A DNA stretch of 64,000 bases from positions 868,001 to 932,000 of the forward strand of contig CAWHHO010000005.1 of NCBI GenBank assembly GCA_963829135.1. The letters are read 5' to 3'. Shown piece after piece: positions 25,819 to 38,968 of the stretch. The stretch is from Kumtagia sp963829135. GTDB lineage: Bacteria; Pseudomonadota; Alphaproteobacteria; Rhizobiales; Rhizobiaceae. Position 1 is the first letter of the stretch, and every line of letters starts with the position of its first letter. Made by a program: the position numbers and the translations under genes. The notes under the pieces were generated by a model. That model made no database searches, was not told where the DNA came from, and saw nothing but the letters and a program-made list of their open reading frames with translations.

Positions 25819-26694
25819 TCAGCCCGCCCCTCGCGCATCGCCCCCAAGCCCTCCTGCGTTGGCGAGCAGGAATAGCGAGACAACGGCAATCAAAGTGAAG
25901 GCGCTCGAATAGAGCGGCGGAACCGGCAAACCGGCAGCGGTGTTCATCAGGCAGGCGCCAACCACGCCGACGCCATAAGCGCCGCCGAAGACCAGCGCCA
26001 GCCGCGCTCGTGCAGCGTCATTGCGAGACAATAGGAATGCGACCGCAAGCGTAAAGAGCATCGCCGCAATCAGCCGCGACGATAGCGGATCTTTCGCCCA
26101 GTTGAAGACCAACGGATAGCCCGTGGCCGGCGCCGCAAAGAGGGCAATTCCCCAAATGCCCAGAACGATGCCGGCGATGACGAGCCATGCGGTAACAGGC
26201 AGGCGTGGAGGGATGGCGTCCCGGCCACCGCCGGACCGCACGAGCGAGATCAGGGAACCGGCCGACAGCACGATGACAACGGCGAAGAATCCGTAGGTGA
26301 CAGGTGCCAGGAAGTTCAGTCTGTCGAGGTGGAGCGCCACGATCACCAGCGTGAGGGGCATCAGGTAGACCGCAATCAGCGTCAGATACAGCCGCGTCCT
26401 CGATTCACTCGGCCGCTCGAGCACAACGATCCCAGCCAGCCCAAACGCCAGCGCGGCGGCGGCCAGCATGCGTGAGGCCACAGGCGGAAGGTCCCAGGCG
26501 AAACTCGGCGACAGGTCAAGCCACCAGAACGGAGCGCCCAACAGCCCGCCGATCGCGGTGGAGATGACCACGAACTTCGCCAGTGCGCCCTCGCCCGTCG
26601 GCCCCAGATCGCTTTTGCCCCAGCGCCGAAACCCGACGACAAGGCAGACCAGCAAGAGCAAGACCGCTATCGCGAACAATGTGCTGTCGGACAT
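25819..26694 (-). CDS. Polytopic inner-membrane protein, unknown
   Basis: 291 aa, about eight to nine hydrophobic helices, starting with LFAIAVLLLLVCLVVGF. Short charged loops (RRWGKSDLGPTGEG; ERPSESRTR) and a Gly-rich C-terminus (AGGLGGDARGAG) are visible. No family motif was recognised. It is downstream of the DUF3137 gene in the same direction with about 140 bp between, so it need not be in the same operon. Confidence 0.7.
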   Translation of the reverse strand: MSDSTLFAIAVLLLLVCLVVGFRRWGKSDLGPTGEGALAKFVVISTAIGGLLGAPFWWLDLSPSFAWDLPPVASRMLAAAALAFGLAGIVVLERPSESRTRLYLTLIAVYLMPLTLVIVALHLDRLNFLAPVTYGFFAVVIVLSAGSLISLVRSGGGRDAIPPRLPVTAWLVIAGIVLGIWGIALFAAPATGYPLVFNWAKDPLSSRLIAAMLFTLAVAFLLSRNDAARARLALVFGGAYGVGVVGACLMNTAAGLPVPPLYSSAFTLIAVVSLFLLANAGGLGGDARGAG

Positions 26695-26837
26695 GCTGCT
26701 TCCTCCCTGCTATGCGCCAAGGATTGCAGGATTGTCCCAATGCGCAAGTACGGCCTTTCGGAATTTAGCGCTGGAGTGCGATATTGGCCGGCTGGAACTT
26801 GAGTGGACCACCCCGCAGTTAGCACCCGCGCGGACTA

Positions 26838-27817
26838 TCAGGTTCGATGCACCGAGGCTTCGGATCCGTCGCCGATCTGTCGCACCAGTGACGCCGTAGC
26901 GATGAGCGAGGCCATGTCGGCGATGATCGGTTCGACATGCGTCTTGTAGTCGAGCGGGACCGAAATGGCCGGCAGCTCGAAGAAATTCTTGGGTGTAGGC
27001 AGCAGCAGGAACCCGTCGCCGGCGCTGAGCGCGATGCGCGCAGGCTCGCCCGGCCAGGTTTCGCCCAGCCATTGGAGAGCTTGCGCCATACGCCCCCGCA
27101 CCAGGGGAAGCGCCGCCTCGGTATTGTCGGTCTGAAACTTATATCTTTCATCGATCGCAGCCACACCGCTATCGATCTGGTGGATCGAACGGCCGAAAAG
27201 ATCGCGGAAGAAGGAGACGACATGACCTTCCTTGCGCGTCGCGACAAGCGTTCCCGGGAACGGCGTCTGCGTCTGGAAAGCGACGACCACGCCATGGAAG
27301 GACGTGACGTCTGATTTGCTCATACCCTGCTTGAGCGTCGCTTCGTAAAGTTCGAACGGGAAGCCGCCATAATTGCCGGAAACGACATCGTCGAAGGTCT
27401 GATTGTCGAACGAACCGACAATCTCCTTCGGGAGCCGGTCGAACGATTCCGGCGTCACGCCCCTGCTGTAGCGGACATTTTCGATGAAGCCGAAGATGAT
27501 CGGCAGCACGTCCGAACGGAAGGATTGCTGAATGCCGCGCGCCGGTTTGATCGCACGGGAATAGACATAGGCGAGGAGTGAAAAGCCGATCACATAGAGA
27601 AAGACGTGAGGAGCCGAGGTCCACTTCTCATTGACATCGGCGACACCGTTGAATGCAAGTGCCAGACCGATGACAAGAGCGAAAACCAACCCCAGGAACA
27701 CCGGCACGCGCCACATGACCTGACGATGCGCCGAACGCGCTTCTGCTCATAGTCGGCAATCTGCTGACGGATCGCCGCTAGCACCTTCTCGTCCGGCAGG
27801 AATTCGTTCGCTTGCAT
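26838..27817 (-). pseudogene. DUF3137 membrane protein, one frameshift
   Basis: The N-terminus MQANEFLPDEKVLAAIRQQI and ADYEQKRVRRIVR lies in one frame (start 27817) and continues in another as MWRVPVFLGLVFALVIGLAL. The break is near 27719. The rest has a second membrane helix (VFLYVIGFSLLAYVYSR) and a soluble domain (GNYGGFPFELYEATL; FFRDLFGRSIHQIDSG) matching DUF3137, a family of two-helix membrane proteins of unknown function. Translation could also restart at 27716, leaving a shorter protein. Confidence 0.75.
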
Positions 27818-28222
27818 CGGTCTCCCCTGATTTGCAGACATTTGCGGCAAACGTCGCGCGCAATGCAAGTAGTCGATGGGCAAGCCATGAAAACGCGCGT
27901 TGCTGATGCGTGAATCACCGACTAAAAATGCTCCGATTTCCGCGCTAGACGAGGCGGCAGCAAGGGTTGCAAATTCCTCCGACACTATTCCGGAAATTGC
28001 GCCTCCCGGCTTGAAATCAGGCCTACGAACTGCGATCCTGCGACGGATAAGAGTCGGCCTATACTTGGGGCTTGGCTGACTTCAGAAAATACAGATCAAC
28101 CTTCGAAACTGCCGTTCCTCACCGCAGTGCAGTTCCTTCAGTGCATTTTGGGGGAGTGCCAGCAGTCTCCCGATCGACAGCGACAGCTGATTTTCCCGGT
28201 TGTCCATGTCACGGGGAAGTCG
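27818..28222. other. Intergenic region, no gene seen
   Basis: 405 bp between the DUF3137 gene and the divergent lipoprotein gene. No tRNA-like cloverleaf or strong hairpin with T-run was noticed. It should contain both promoters; I could not place them with confidence. Confidence 0.5.
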
Positions 28223-29598
28223 ATGGCATTCTTGGGCTTCGCCTGCATTCAGCGCATCCTTTCGTGGGCCCCACGAGGCAAGCGCAGTCTAGCAGTTGCC
28301 CTAGCGCTCACTGGCGTGCTTTCCGCCTGCCAAGATACCGCCTATCTGGAAAACGGCATTGGTGCGCAGCTGCCGGCGGCAGATATCGCCCAGTCGACCG
28401 CACTCCAGAACCAGTATTTCGGACACCTTTGCGCGCAGGTAGGATACACCAGCTGCACGACCTTGCCGACAATAGACCAACCGATGTGGACGCTCATTGT
28501 CCGCCAGGGAATGAACGATATAGACCGCCGTTGCGACGCGTATCTGCAATGGCTTGACAACAAGAAGCGGTCCAAAGGACCGTTGATCGCGCAGTCGAAC
28601 GCGGTCTCCGCCACCACGCAGGCGATCATCCAGATCGTCAGTCCGGGGAGCGCCGCGATTTCGATAGTCGGCGTTGCCTTCGGGCTGCTCAACCAAAGCA
28701 TCGAGAACTATCATTCGCGGCTGCTGCTGGAAATCGAGTCGTCCACCATCAATTCGGTCGTCCTGCGGGCTCGCCATGATTTCCGGATGGCTGTTCAAAA
28801 CAAGACATTCTCCAATCGTCCCGATGCGGAATACGCGCTGCGAGAATATCTGAAGCGGTGCCTGCCCTTCGCCATCGAAACCCAGATCAACGACCTGTCG
28901 ACACTGGGGTCGCGCGGCATCGCCGCGTCTGAAGACAACACGATTTTCCAGACCCCGGCACTTGGCGAGCAACTCAGGAGGGATTTGCCGGATTCGTCGA
29001 GAGACGATCTTCGCCGCACAGAGCGAAAGCCGGTCAGAGACGACGGTACGGTGGCCCAGATGGACACGGGAGCAAAAACAGCGATCGAAAAGGAATACAC
29101 AACCAGCGGCGTCGAAACCATCCAGCAGAAGCTTTGCGTTCCTGGATCCGGCACATTCGACAAGCCGACACGCACAGCGATCACAACCATGGAAGAGGCG
29201 TTGCGGCTGCCATCGCAAAACGGGACAATCGATACCGCCACCGAACGCGACATCATCTCGGACGAACCGAACGGTTGTTCCAGCTTGAGCTCCGGGGCCG
29301 CGAATACCTACGAGAAATTCCGTTTCCGCCGCGACGGAAATTTCAGCAGCGAGCAGAAGGTCAAGCAGTTCCAGGCTGCGCTCTACTCCTGCGTAGGCGA
29401 CATCGAACTCGCCAGGGCGAAGACCTTCGAAGGCAAGCCGGTCTGGGGGCGTTCATCACCGGAAAGCTCGATGAGACCACTCGAAGGGCGGTTGTGTTCG
29501 TGGCTTCGGAAATTGTGGTCGACGCGGGTGCCGGATCGAGGAGTTCTGGCGTTCTTTCCGGCAATATGACCAGTGAGATCGAGGCATGCCAATTCTGA
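28223..29598 (+). pseudogene. Envelope lipoprotein with PG-binding-like repeats, one frameshift
   Basis: ATG 28223 (after GGGGAAG) starts a lipoprotein signal with the lipobox LSAC (LALTGVLSAC). The middle has a hydrophobic segment (AAISIVGVAFGLLNQSIENY) and the region RLLLEIESSTINSVVLRAR. Two later segments (IQQKLCVPGSGTFDKPTRTA; FQAALYSCVGDIELARAK) recall peptidoglycan-binding repeats. One G is apparently missing in the G5 run at about 29446: restoring it gives KPVWGAFITGKLDETTRRAV and a natural stop at 29598. The short remaining frame ends at 29569. It lies 36 bp before the SH3/GH19 gene, so the two probably form one operon. Confidence 0.65.
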
Positions 29599-29634
29599 CC
29601 GGGAACTCCACTCCGTAACGGGGGAGAATGGATT

Positions 29635-32388
29635 ATGGCAGACTTTTTTCAGGTGCCATTCAACGTTCCGCTTCGCGCGGAGCCGCGAAACGCGTCGGGC
29701 TTCACGGCTCCGAAGATCGAAGTCGATCCCAGCGACAAGCTCGAGATCGTCGGCGCGGAAATTGCTGATCCGGTCCTGACTGCGAAAAAATGGGTGAAGG
29801 TGAAATGTGCGAAGGGCGAAGGATTCGTCGACCGAAAGTTGCTTACGCCATTCGCAGCGTTGCCCCCGCGACCCGACGAGGATCTTCCAATCGAATTGCG
29901 CCGCGCGATAGAGGTCGAGTACTTGCAAAGCTTTGCTTTGAGAACGCTCTGTTCTTCGGTTCCAATTCCGCGTTCATCCTCGCGCTTGCATTCAGTGCGA
30001 CAGGATCGAATGGACCCCAACAACCGCAAAGGCCTCAGACAATAACGACCGCTTCGGAATTTTCGCGCTGACGCGAAAGCAGTGGGACGAAGCGCTAGCC
30101 AAGCCGAATGCACCAGCGGGTATCGAACCGGACAATATTCAGAGCAGCCGGTCGCAGTGCGAAATAGTCGCTTTCATCACGGGGGCGGATTGGGCCGCGA
30201 TTTCCGACACCATACCTGAAGGCATCAAGGCGGTCGATCTCTACCTCGCATTCCTTGTCGGCGCAAACACCGCGAAGAAGATCCTGCACGCCGCCGACGA
30301 AAAGCCGATTTCCGCAGTCTTGAGCGCCGAGGAAATGGAGCCCGCCTTAGCCGCACTCAAATCCGCGGTTCCGAAGTTCGAAGCCACGACCCCAAAAAAA
30401 GCCGCAATCGATCTTCTGGTCGAAAAACTGGACTTTGCGCTCGAATTCGTTCGGGCGTTCGCCGAAACGCTGGTCGCCGTGGATTTGCCGGGTACGCAGG
30501 ATGTCATCGTCAAGACTGAGGACGATATCGCATCCGAGGAAGAATCGGAGGGCACCGACGACACGATCGAACCCGGTGAGGTCATCGGCCCTGTGATTGT
30601 CGATCCTCCAGAAGATCAACCCTCCGACAGTTCCCTCCTGATTTCGGAAGCGCATCTCATCGCCATGTGGAGGCGATCGCTCTTCCCAATAGACGGTCGG
30701 GGCATCATTGTGTTCGGTCTCCGGGGCTGCCTGCCGTTGGATCCTTCAGGTACGGATTTCGCCAAGTCGCACAAGGTGACGTTGCAGAGCATCGACTACC
30801 GAAAGATGCGCTGCACATTCGGTCAATGGCGTCCGGCAAAGGCTTCGCGCTGTTCCCCGGCTCGACAGTTCCGCAGGCGCCTTTGATTGAGGAAGCGTTC
30901 AGAAAACGTGGCGAAGGGGTAAATCAGCTTGGACGCGGCCGGTATCGAAATTATTTTCCGAGCTGGCACAAGCGGCGGGAGGGGAAGAGCGGACACTGGG
31001 CGCTGTTCAGGATTCCGACACGACATTCCAGCGTACCGCGGACGATATGGACTACGATGCCGAGGACCGATGGGATGTCGGCCGCCCGGCGACAACATCC
31101 ATTGTGCCTTCAACAGCAACGACGGCAACATCATGAACGACCCGTTTTCCAGCGCCGGCTGCCAGGTGATCGCGGGTTCGGTGATAAAAGGGCGACGCGA
31201 CAGCGAAAGCGGTCCTTGGAAGAAGTTCATCGCGTCTTTCCTGCCGGACAACCGGCAGAAGGGTGTCGAGTATGTGCTGTTCGATGCCCGCGAGATGCAG
31301 CAGATGATCCTCACAAAGATGGCAGGCAAAAGCAGTCGTCTTGCGGATGGGGTCGGAGGGCCCTCTGGTGAAGAAGCTGCAGGTCCGCCTGGCCCAGCGC
31401 TTGAGCGTGCAGATCAAGCTGGACGGCAAGTTTGGCGCGCAAACGTTCCGCGCCATCATCGACTTCCAGCAGCGAAATTTCGGAAGAAACGCCGATGATG
31501 GCATCGTCGGCCCGGAAACTGCTGAGAAATCGGGCTTTTCGCTTCCGCTATTTGATTTCGACCGGGCCGATGTCGGGCATTCCCGATCCCAACCTCTCCA
31601 CGGAAACCGGATCGACCGGTGCCGCCTCGACGGGTGGGATGTCATCGACCGGAACTACGGGAGCGACAAGGCTGTCACAACGACCGAACAAACACTTGTG
31701 CAGGGGACGCTCCTTTCCCGCGAGTATGTTCGCGCGGTTTTGCCCCCGGCCGGGCCCGGCGGAAAGCGGGCGATCTATGACGCCTATATCGATTTCTTCA
31801 CATCGACGGCGTGCCAGGAGATGCTCAAACGTTTTCACATCAGCGAATTCAAGAAGCGCCTTAGCGCATTTTTTCGCCCAGGCAGCACAGGAGACCGGCG
31901 GTTTCACCTCTGTGAGGGAGTGGCTCTTCTACACGACGGTGGGCGCGGTCCGCGACGCATGGAAGGCCGTTGAGGCGCTCCGTCAGCGATAGGTTCATCC
32001 AGCGACAACCTATTGCAGAAGGAGGTGGCGCTGGGGAACTGGGCCTACAACGGCCGGCTGGGAAACCGGGAAGGCACGGTAACGATGGGTTCAACTACCG
32101 CGGGGGCGGCGTGTTTCAGACGACCGGTCGTTAGGTCATATCGCGACAAGGGGTTGCTCGCCGGCGTCGACCTCGAAGGCGATCCGTCATTGATCGACAA
32201 CCGGAATTTACAAATGCTGGCGGCATGCGCCGAGTGGGCATCCTTCAACGGGAACGCATTGGCCGATGCCGACAAGATCAAGAAGATTTCCCGAGCCATC
32301 AATCGAGGCGACGCGAACTCGGCAAAGCAAGCCAACAGGCGAGAGCGCAAGGATCGAACTGTTTCAGAAGCTCAGACGGCTCATCTAA
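29635..32388 (+). pseudogene. Large SH3 / PG-binding / GH19-type protein, many frameshifts
   Basis: One continuous protein of about 915 aa can be followed only by changing frame some 14 times. In order: a bacterial SH3-like domain (MADFFQVPFNVPLRAEPRNA; WVKVKCAKGEGFVDRKLL); an acidic linker (DDIASEEESEGTDDTIEPGE); an unknown domain with GKGFALFPGSTVPQAPLIEE and MNDPFSSAGCQVIAGSV; a PG_binding_1 domain (GPLVKKLQVRLAQRL; DGIVGPETAEK); a Ser/Thr/Gly linker; and a GH19-type chitinase/lysozyme domain (FFAQAAQETGGFTSVRE; FNYRGGGVFQTTGR; GVDLEGDPSLIDNRN). Stop at 32386. Breaks lie near 29930, 30008, 30830, 31005, 31090, 31338, 31577, 31680, 31866, 31990 and several times after 32070. No in-frame stop is seen in the repaired reading. 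It likely acts on peptidoglycan. Confidence 0.65.
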
Positions 32389-32513
32389 AGGGCAGGCTCG
32401 CGGGCCGAAAACAGCGGGCGCTCCTGACATCCTCCTGTCAGGAGCCGACTTGGCATCCGCCCGATCCAAATGGGGTGCTTTTCATTTGGCCGGACTCTCC
32501 CTAGATTCCAGCC

Positions 32514-35690
<3,177 letters not shown>

Positions 35691-35741
35691 GGCCCCTCAG
35701 CTGCGACTTGCCTTACGAGATGCTCGTGCTATTTTTTGCCA

Positions 35742-35942
35742 ATGAGCAAGCTGGAACAAATAGAGAAGTCAGTCTCGGCCTTGTCCGACGAGGATTTAAG
35801 GCGCTTTGTTGAATGGTTCACCGAGTTGCGCTGGCAGCGATGGGACAGGCAACTTCAAGCGGATGTCAAGGCAGGGAAACTCGACAGCATGGCGGAGGAG
35901 GCTCTCGCTGAGTTTAGCGCCGGTCGTACGCGGCCACTGTAA
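35742..35942 (+). CDS. Putative type II antitoxin
   Basis: 66 aa. MSKLEQIEKSVSALSDEDLR, then FVEWFTELRWQRWDRQLQAD, then GKLDSMAEEALAEFSAGRTR. Highly charged and helical, with the sequence pattern of small antitoxins that precede a RelE/ParE-like toxin in alphaproteobacteria. ATG 35742 is used; a TTG two codons earlier is also open. The TAA stop overlaps the place where the toxin start should be. Confidence 0.7.
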   Translation: MSKLEQIEKSVSALSDEDLRRFVEWFTELRWQRWDRQLQADVKAGKLDSMAEEALAEFSAGRTRPL

Positions 35943-36193
35943 ATCATCATACGACGTCGAAATTCTGGGCGGCGTACAACAACCTTCCGGAGCCTGTTCA
36001 GAGGCTGGCAGATCGGAATTTTGAGCTGCTTAGTGGGGATCCATGGCACCCCTCGCTGCATTTCAAGCGAGTGGGGCGCTATTGGTCGGCTAGGGTCGGG
36101 CTCGACCATAGGGCGCTCGCAGCGGAGAGCGGCGAAAATATCGTGTGGTTCTGGATCGGCGACCACGGCGATTATGAACGGCTTATCCGATAA
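35939..36193 (+). pseudogene. RelE/ParE-like toxin without a start codon
   Basis: The frame encodes HTTSKFWAAYNNLPEPVQRL, FELLSGDPWHPSLHFKRVGR, YWSARVGLDHRALA and VWFWIGDHGDYERLIR then stop, a complete RelE-fold toxin of about 84 aa. In frame, from the preceding stop at 35915 to the first conserved codon, there is no ATG, GTG or TTG. At 35939 the sequence is GTAAATCATCAT. A single A-to-G change at 35941 would give GTG as start and turn the antitoxin stop from TAA to TGA, giving the usual GTGA overlap. So the toxin looks silenced by one base that is neutral for the antitoxin. Confidence 0.65.
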
Positions 36194-36323
36194 GTCCGCA
36201 TCCACAACGACAGGCTGCTTCCCAGTTCCAATCCCGAGAAATCGAAATCATTTGATCGCCTTTCAGGCGCCGCAGGCAATCGGCTCCTTGCGCTGCCGCT
36301 TCTCACCTGCCAATAGTCGATCG

Positions 36324-37352
36324 ATGGAATCAGCCAGCGCGCAGCCTGCCACTCCTACCGGGCCGGCTTGGCCGAAAATCCTCTCCGCCTATGCAAAGCC
36401 GCATCGCGGCCGCAGCGCAGTCGAACTCACCATTACGGCCATCCCCTTTGCATGCCTGTGGGCGCTCACCTGGGCCGCTGTACACTATGGCTACTGGATC
36501 GGCCTGCTCTTGATAATCCCCGCCGCCGGCTTCCTGCTGCGGTTGTTCATGATCCAACATGATTGCGGACACCGCTCCTTCTTCGCGCACAAGCAGAGCG
36601 ACGACTGGACCGGTCGGGTGATCGGCGTGCTGACGCTGACGCCCTACGACTATTGGCGGCGCGCCCATGCCGAGCACCATGCATCGGCAGGCAATCTCGA
36701 CCGCCGCGGCATTGGCGATATCAATACACTGACCATCGCCGAGTACCGCGCACTCTCGCGCTGGGGACAGCTTGGATATCGCCTTTACCGGCACCCGATC
36801 GTTATGTTTGGCATCGGCCCGATCTACCTGTTTCTGCTGAAACAGCGGCTGCCATTCGGCATGATGCGACTGGGAGCCGAGCCGTGGGTCTCCACCATGC
36901 TGACCAATGCCGGCATCGCAATAGTCGCCGGCCTGCTGATCTGGTCAGTCGGGTTGTGGCTGTTTCTTGTCATTCATCTGCCGATTGTTGTCATCGCGGG
37001 CGCAGCGGGCATCTGGCTGTTCTATGTTCAGCACCAGTTTGAGGAAACTCATTGGGACCACGATCCCAGTTGGAAGTTCCAGGACGCCGCGTTGCATGGG
37101 TCGTCGCATTACGACCTTCCGGCCGTGCTGCGTTGGCTGACCGGCAATATCGGCGTGCATCACGTCCACCACCTGTCCAGCCGAGTACCCTACTATCGGT
37201 TGCCCGAGGTGCTGCGCGACCATCCGGAACTGCGAGCAGTGGGCCGCATCACAATGCTCCACAGCCTCAGCTGCGTTAAACTCGTCCTCTGGTCCGAAAG
37301 CCGGCGCAAGCTGATATCCTTCCGCGAGGAAAGGCTTGCCGAAGCCAATTGA
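36324..37352 (+). CDS. Membrane fatty acid desaturase
   Basis: 342 aa from ATG 36324 (MESASAQPATPTGPAWP); the frame is open about 100 codons upstream but overlaps the toxin remnant and lacks protein character. Membrane helices flank three His boxes: QHDCGH, HAEHH and, near the C-terminus, HHVHH. These bind the di-iron centre of acyl-lipid/acyl-CoA desaturases. It introduces a double bond into membrane fatty acids or a related lipid; the exact substrate cannot be read from sequence. Confidence 0.88.
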   Translation: MESASAQPATPTGPAWPKILSAYAKPHRGRSAVELTITAIPFACLWALTWAAVHYGYWIGLLLIIPAAGFLLRLFMIQHDCGHRSFFAHKQSDDWTGRVIGVLTLTPYDYWRRAHAEHHASAGNLDRRGIGDINTLTIAEYRALSRWGQLGYRLYRHPIVMFGIGPIYLFLLKQRLPFGMMRLGAEPWVSTMLTNAGIAIVAGLLIWSVGLWLFLVIHLPIVVIAGAAGIWLFYVQHQFEETHWDHDPSWKFQDAALHGSSHYDLPAVLRWLTGNIGVHHVHHLSSRVPYYRLPEVLRDHPELRAVGRITMLHSLSCVKLVLWSESRRKLISFREERLAEAN

Positions 37353-37377
37353 ACGCTTCATGGATTGGTGAGAAGCC

Positions 37378-37620
37378 TCACGCTTCGACGGCGTCGAGTC
37401 CGGCATTGACCAAATTGAGGGGCAGCCGACGGCCATCGCGCCATGTGGAGGCGATGCCAGAGGCGATCCGCGCGCGCCGCGCGTCGGCCCTGCGTACGAG
37501 GCCCAATTCGGCGCAGACAGCTTCTATCGCACGTTCGATCTCCGCGCGCTCCGATGGCTCGAGCGCAAAGTCGCGGTCTGCCAAGCGCGAGCTCTTCAAT
37601 CCGATCCCTTGTCGTACCAT
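37378..37620 (-). CDS. Small helical protein, unknown
   Basis: 80 aa from ATG 37620 (MVRQGIGLKSSRLADRDFAL). The body SERAEIERAIEAVCAELGLV is clearly helical and the C-terminus (GRRLPLNLVNAGLDAVEA) is well formed. GGAAGGAG lies upstream of the start. An in-frame ATG 14 codons earlier is less likely. It converges on the desaturase gene. No family was recognised. Confidence 0.6.
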   Translation of the reverse strand: MVRQGIGLKSSRLADRDFALEPSERAEIERAIEAVCAELGLVRRADARRARIASGIASTWRDGRRLPLNLVNAGLDAVEA

Positions 37621-37839
37621 GGCGGAGGAGCTCCTTCCAACTTCGGCGCCGCGTTCCCTCAATGCCGCTCTGAGGGCGACCTTCCCTTAAGGGAACCCCG
37701 TGATTGGGATTTCTCAAAGACCCCGCTATTCACTTTTTATTTCAAAAGTGGTTTTTCCGTGAAGCTTCTCGCCGGTTTGCAGGCTTGCGAACTTGCTGCA
37801 TCAGGCAGAAACGGTGCGAATGGTCCGGAACAGAGTGCG

Positions 37840-38967
37840 ATGAACAGCAGAAGCGAAGACGCAACAGACGTTCCCGGCCCGCGTGAATGGGGCCACGAGG
37901 CTGTGGCTCGCATTGAGGCTGACGCCCGCAGATCCGCCGACACACATTTGTGGAAGGTCGATTTGCCGGCGCTCAAAGGAATCGACATCTACTTAAAGGA
38001 CGAATCGACCCACCCGACCGGCAGTCTCAAGCACCGGCTTGCCCGCTCTCTGTTCCTCTACGGGCTGTGCAACGGGTTCATTCGTGAGGGTACAGCAGTC
38101 GTCGAGGCATCGTCCGGATCGACAGCCGTCTCCGAGGCATATTTCGCCCGCATGATCGGGGTGCCGTTCTATGCAGTCATGCCACGCTTGACCTCTCGCG
38201 AGAAAATCGCCGCAATCGAGCATCATGGCGGAAAGTGCCACTTCGTCGACGACGGCCGGCGGCTTTATGCAGAAGCTTCAGATCTGGCGCGCACGCTTGG
38301 CGGCCACTACATCGACCAGTTCACCTTTGCCGAGCGGGCCACCGACTGGCGGGGCAACAATAATATTGCAGAGTCGATCTTCGAGCAGATGCGCGGCGAG
38401 CAGCATCCCATCCCGGCATGGGTGGTGATGAGTGCAGGAACGGGCGGCACCACGGCGACGATCGGTCGCTACATTCGCTACAAGCGCCACGCGACGCGCC
38501 TTTCGGTGGTCGACGTGGAGCATTCCGCCTTCTTCGACGGCTACGCGTCGGGAAGCTCCGAATGCCGTTGCGAGACCGCTACCCGCATTGAGGGTATTGG
38601 CCGGCCGCGCGTCGAGCCGTCGTTTGTGCCGGGCGTTATCGATCATATGGCTCGCATCCCCGACGCGGTCTCGTTGGCGGCGATGCGCGTTCTGTCGCGG
38701 CACCTCGGTCGGCGCGTTGGCGGCTCGACCGGCACCAACTTTGCCGGCGTCTGCCTGAAGGCGGATCGTATGCGTCGGGCTGGCATGGCGGGCTCGATCG
38801 TCTCCCTGATCTGCGACTCCGGCGAGCGCTACGCCAACACGTATCACTCCGACGAATGGCTTTCGGCGAGTGGACTGGCCAGCGCTTCGCATGAGCAAAG
38901 CTTCGAGCGCTTCCTCTCAGGCGAAGCGTTTGACCTGACTTTCCAGGAATGTGGCGTTAGCCTCTAG
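37840..38967 (+). CDS. PLP-dependent cysteine synthase/desulfhydrase-like enzyme
   Basis: 375 aa from ATG 37840. Fold type II PLP enzyme: HPTGSLKHRLARSLF holds the PLP lysine, EASSGSTAVSEAYFARMIGV the substrate loop, AGTGGTTATIGRYI the phosphate-binding Gly loop, and VGGSTGTNFAG the late Ser/Thr loop. Length and motifs are closer to the Cds1/CysK2-type branch than to classical CysK. It probably forms or degrades cysteine; direction unknown. The frame is open upstream to 37609, but that part overlaps the minus-strand small gene. Confidence 0.82.
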   Translation: MNSRSEDATDVPGPREWGHEAVARIEADARRSADTHLWKVDLPALKGIDIYLKDESTHPTGSLKHRLARSLFLYGLCNGFIREGTAVVEASSGSTAVSEAYFARMIGVPFYAVMPRLTSREKIAAIEHHGGKCHFVDDGRRLYAEASDLARTLGGHYIDQFTFAERATDWRGNNNIAESIFEQMRGEQHPIPAWVVMSAGTGGTTATIGRYIRYKRHATRLSVVDVEHSAFFDGYASGSSECRCETATRIEGIGRPRVEPSFVPGVIDHMARIPDAVSLAAMRVLSRHLGRRVGGSTGTNFAGVCLKADRMRRAGMAGSIVSLICDSGERYANTYHSDEWLSASGLASASHEQSFERFLSGEAFDLTFQECGVSL

Positions 38968-38968
38968 A

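Noticed and set aside
29635..32388. Programmed frameshifting as the explanation for the many frame changes
   Set aside because: Breaks are too many, go in both directions, and lack consistent slippery sequences or stimulatory hairpins.
28223..32388. Prophage lysis cassette
   Set aside because: There is an endolysin-like GH19 domain, but no holin, spanin, capsid or tail genes nearby, and the protein is far larger than an endolysin.
36021..36323. 100-codon upstream extension of the desaturase frame
   Set aside because: It overlaps the toxin frame in another phase, is Ser/Arg-rich nonsense, and the conserved protein begins at 36324.
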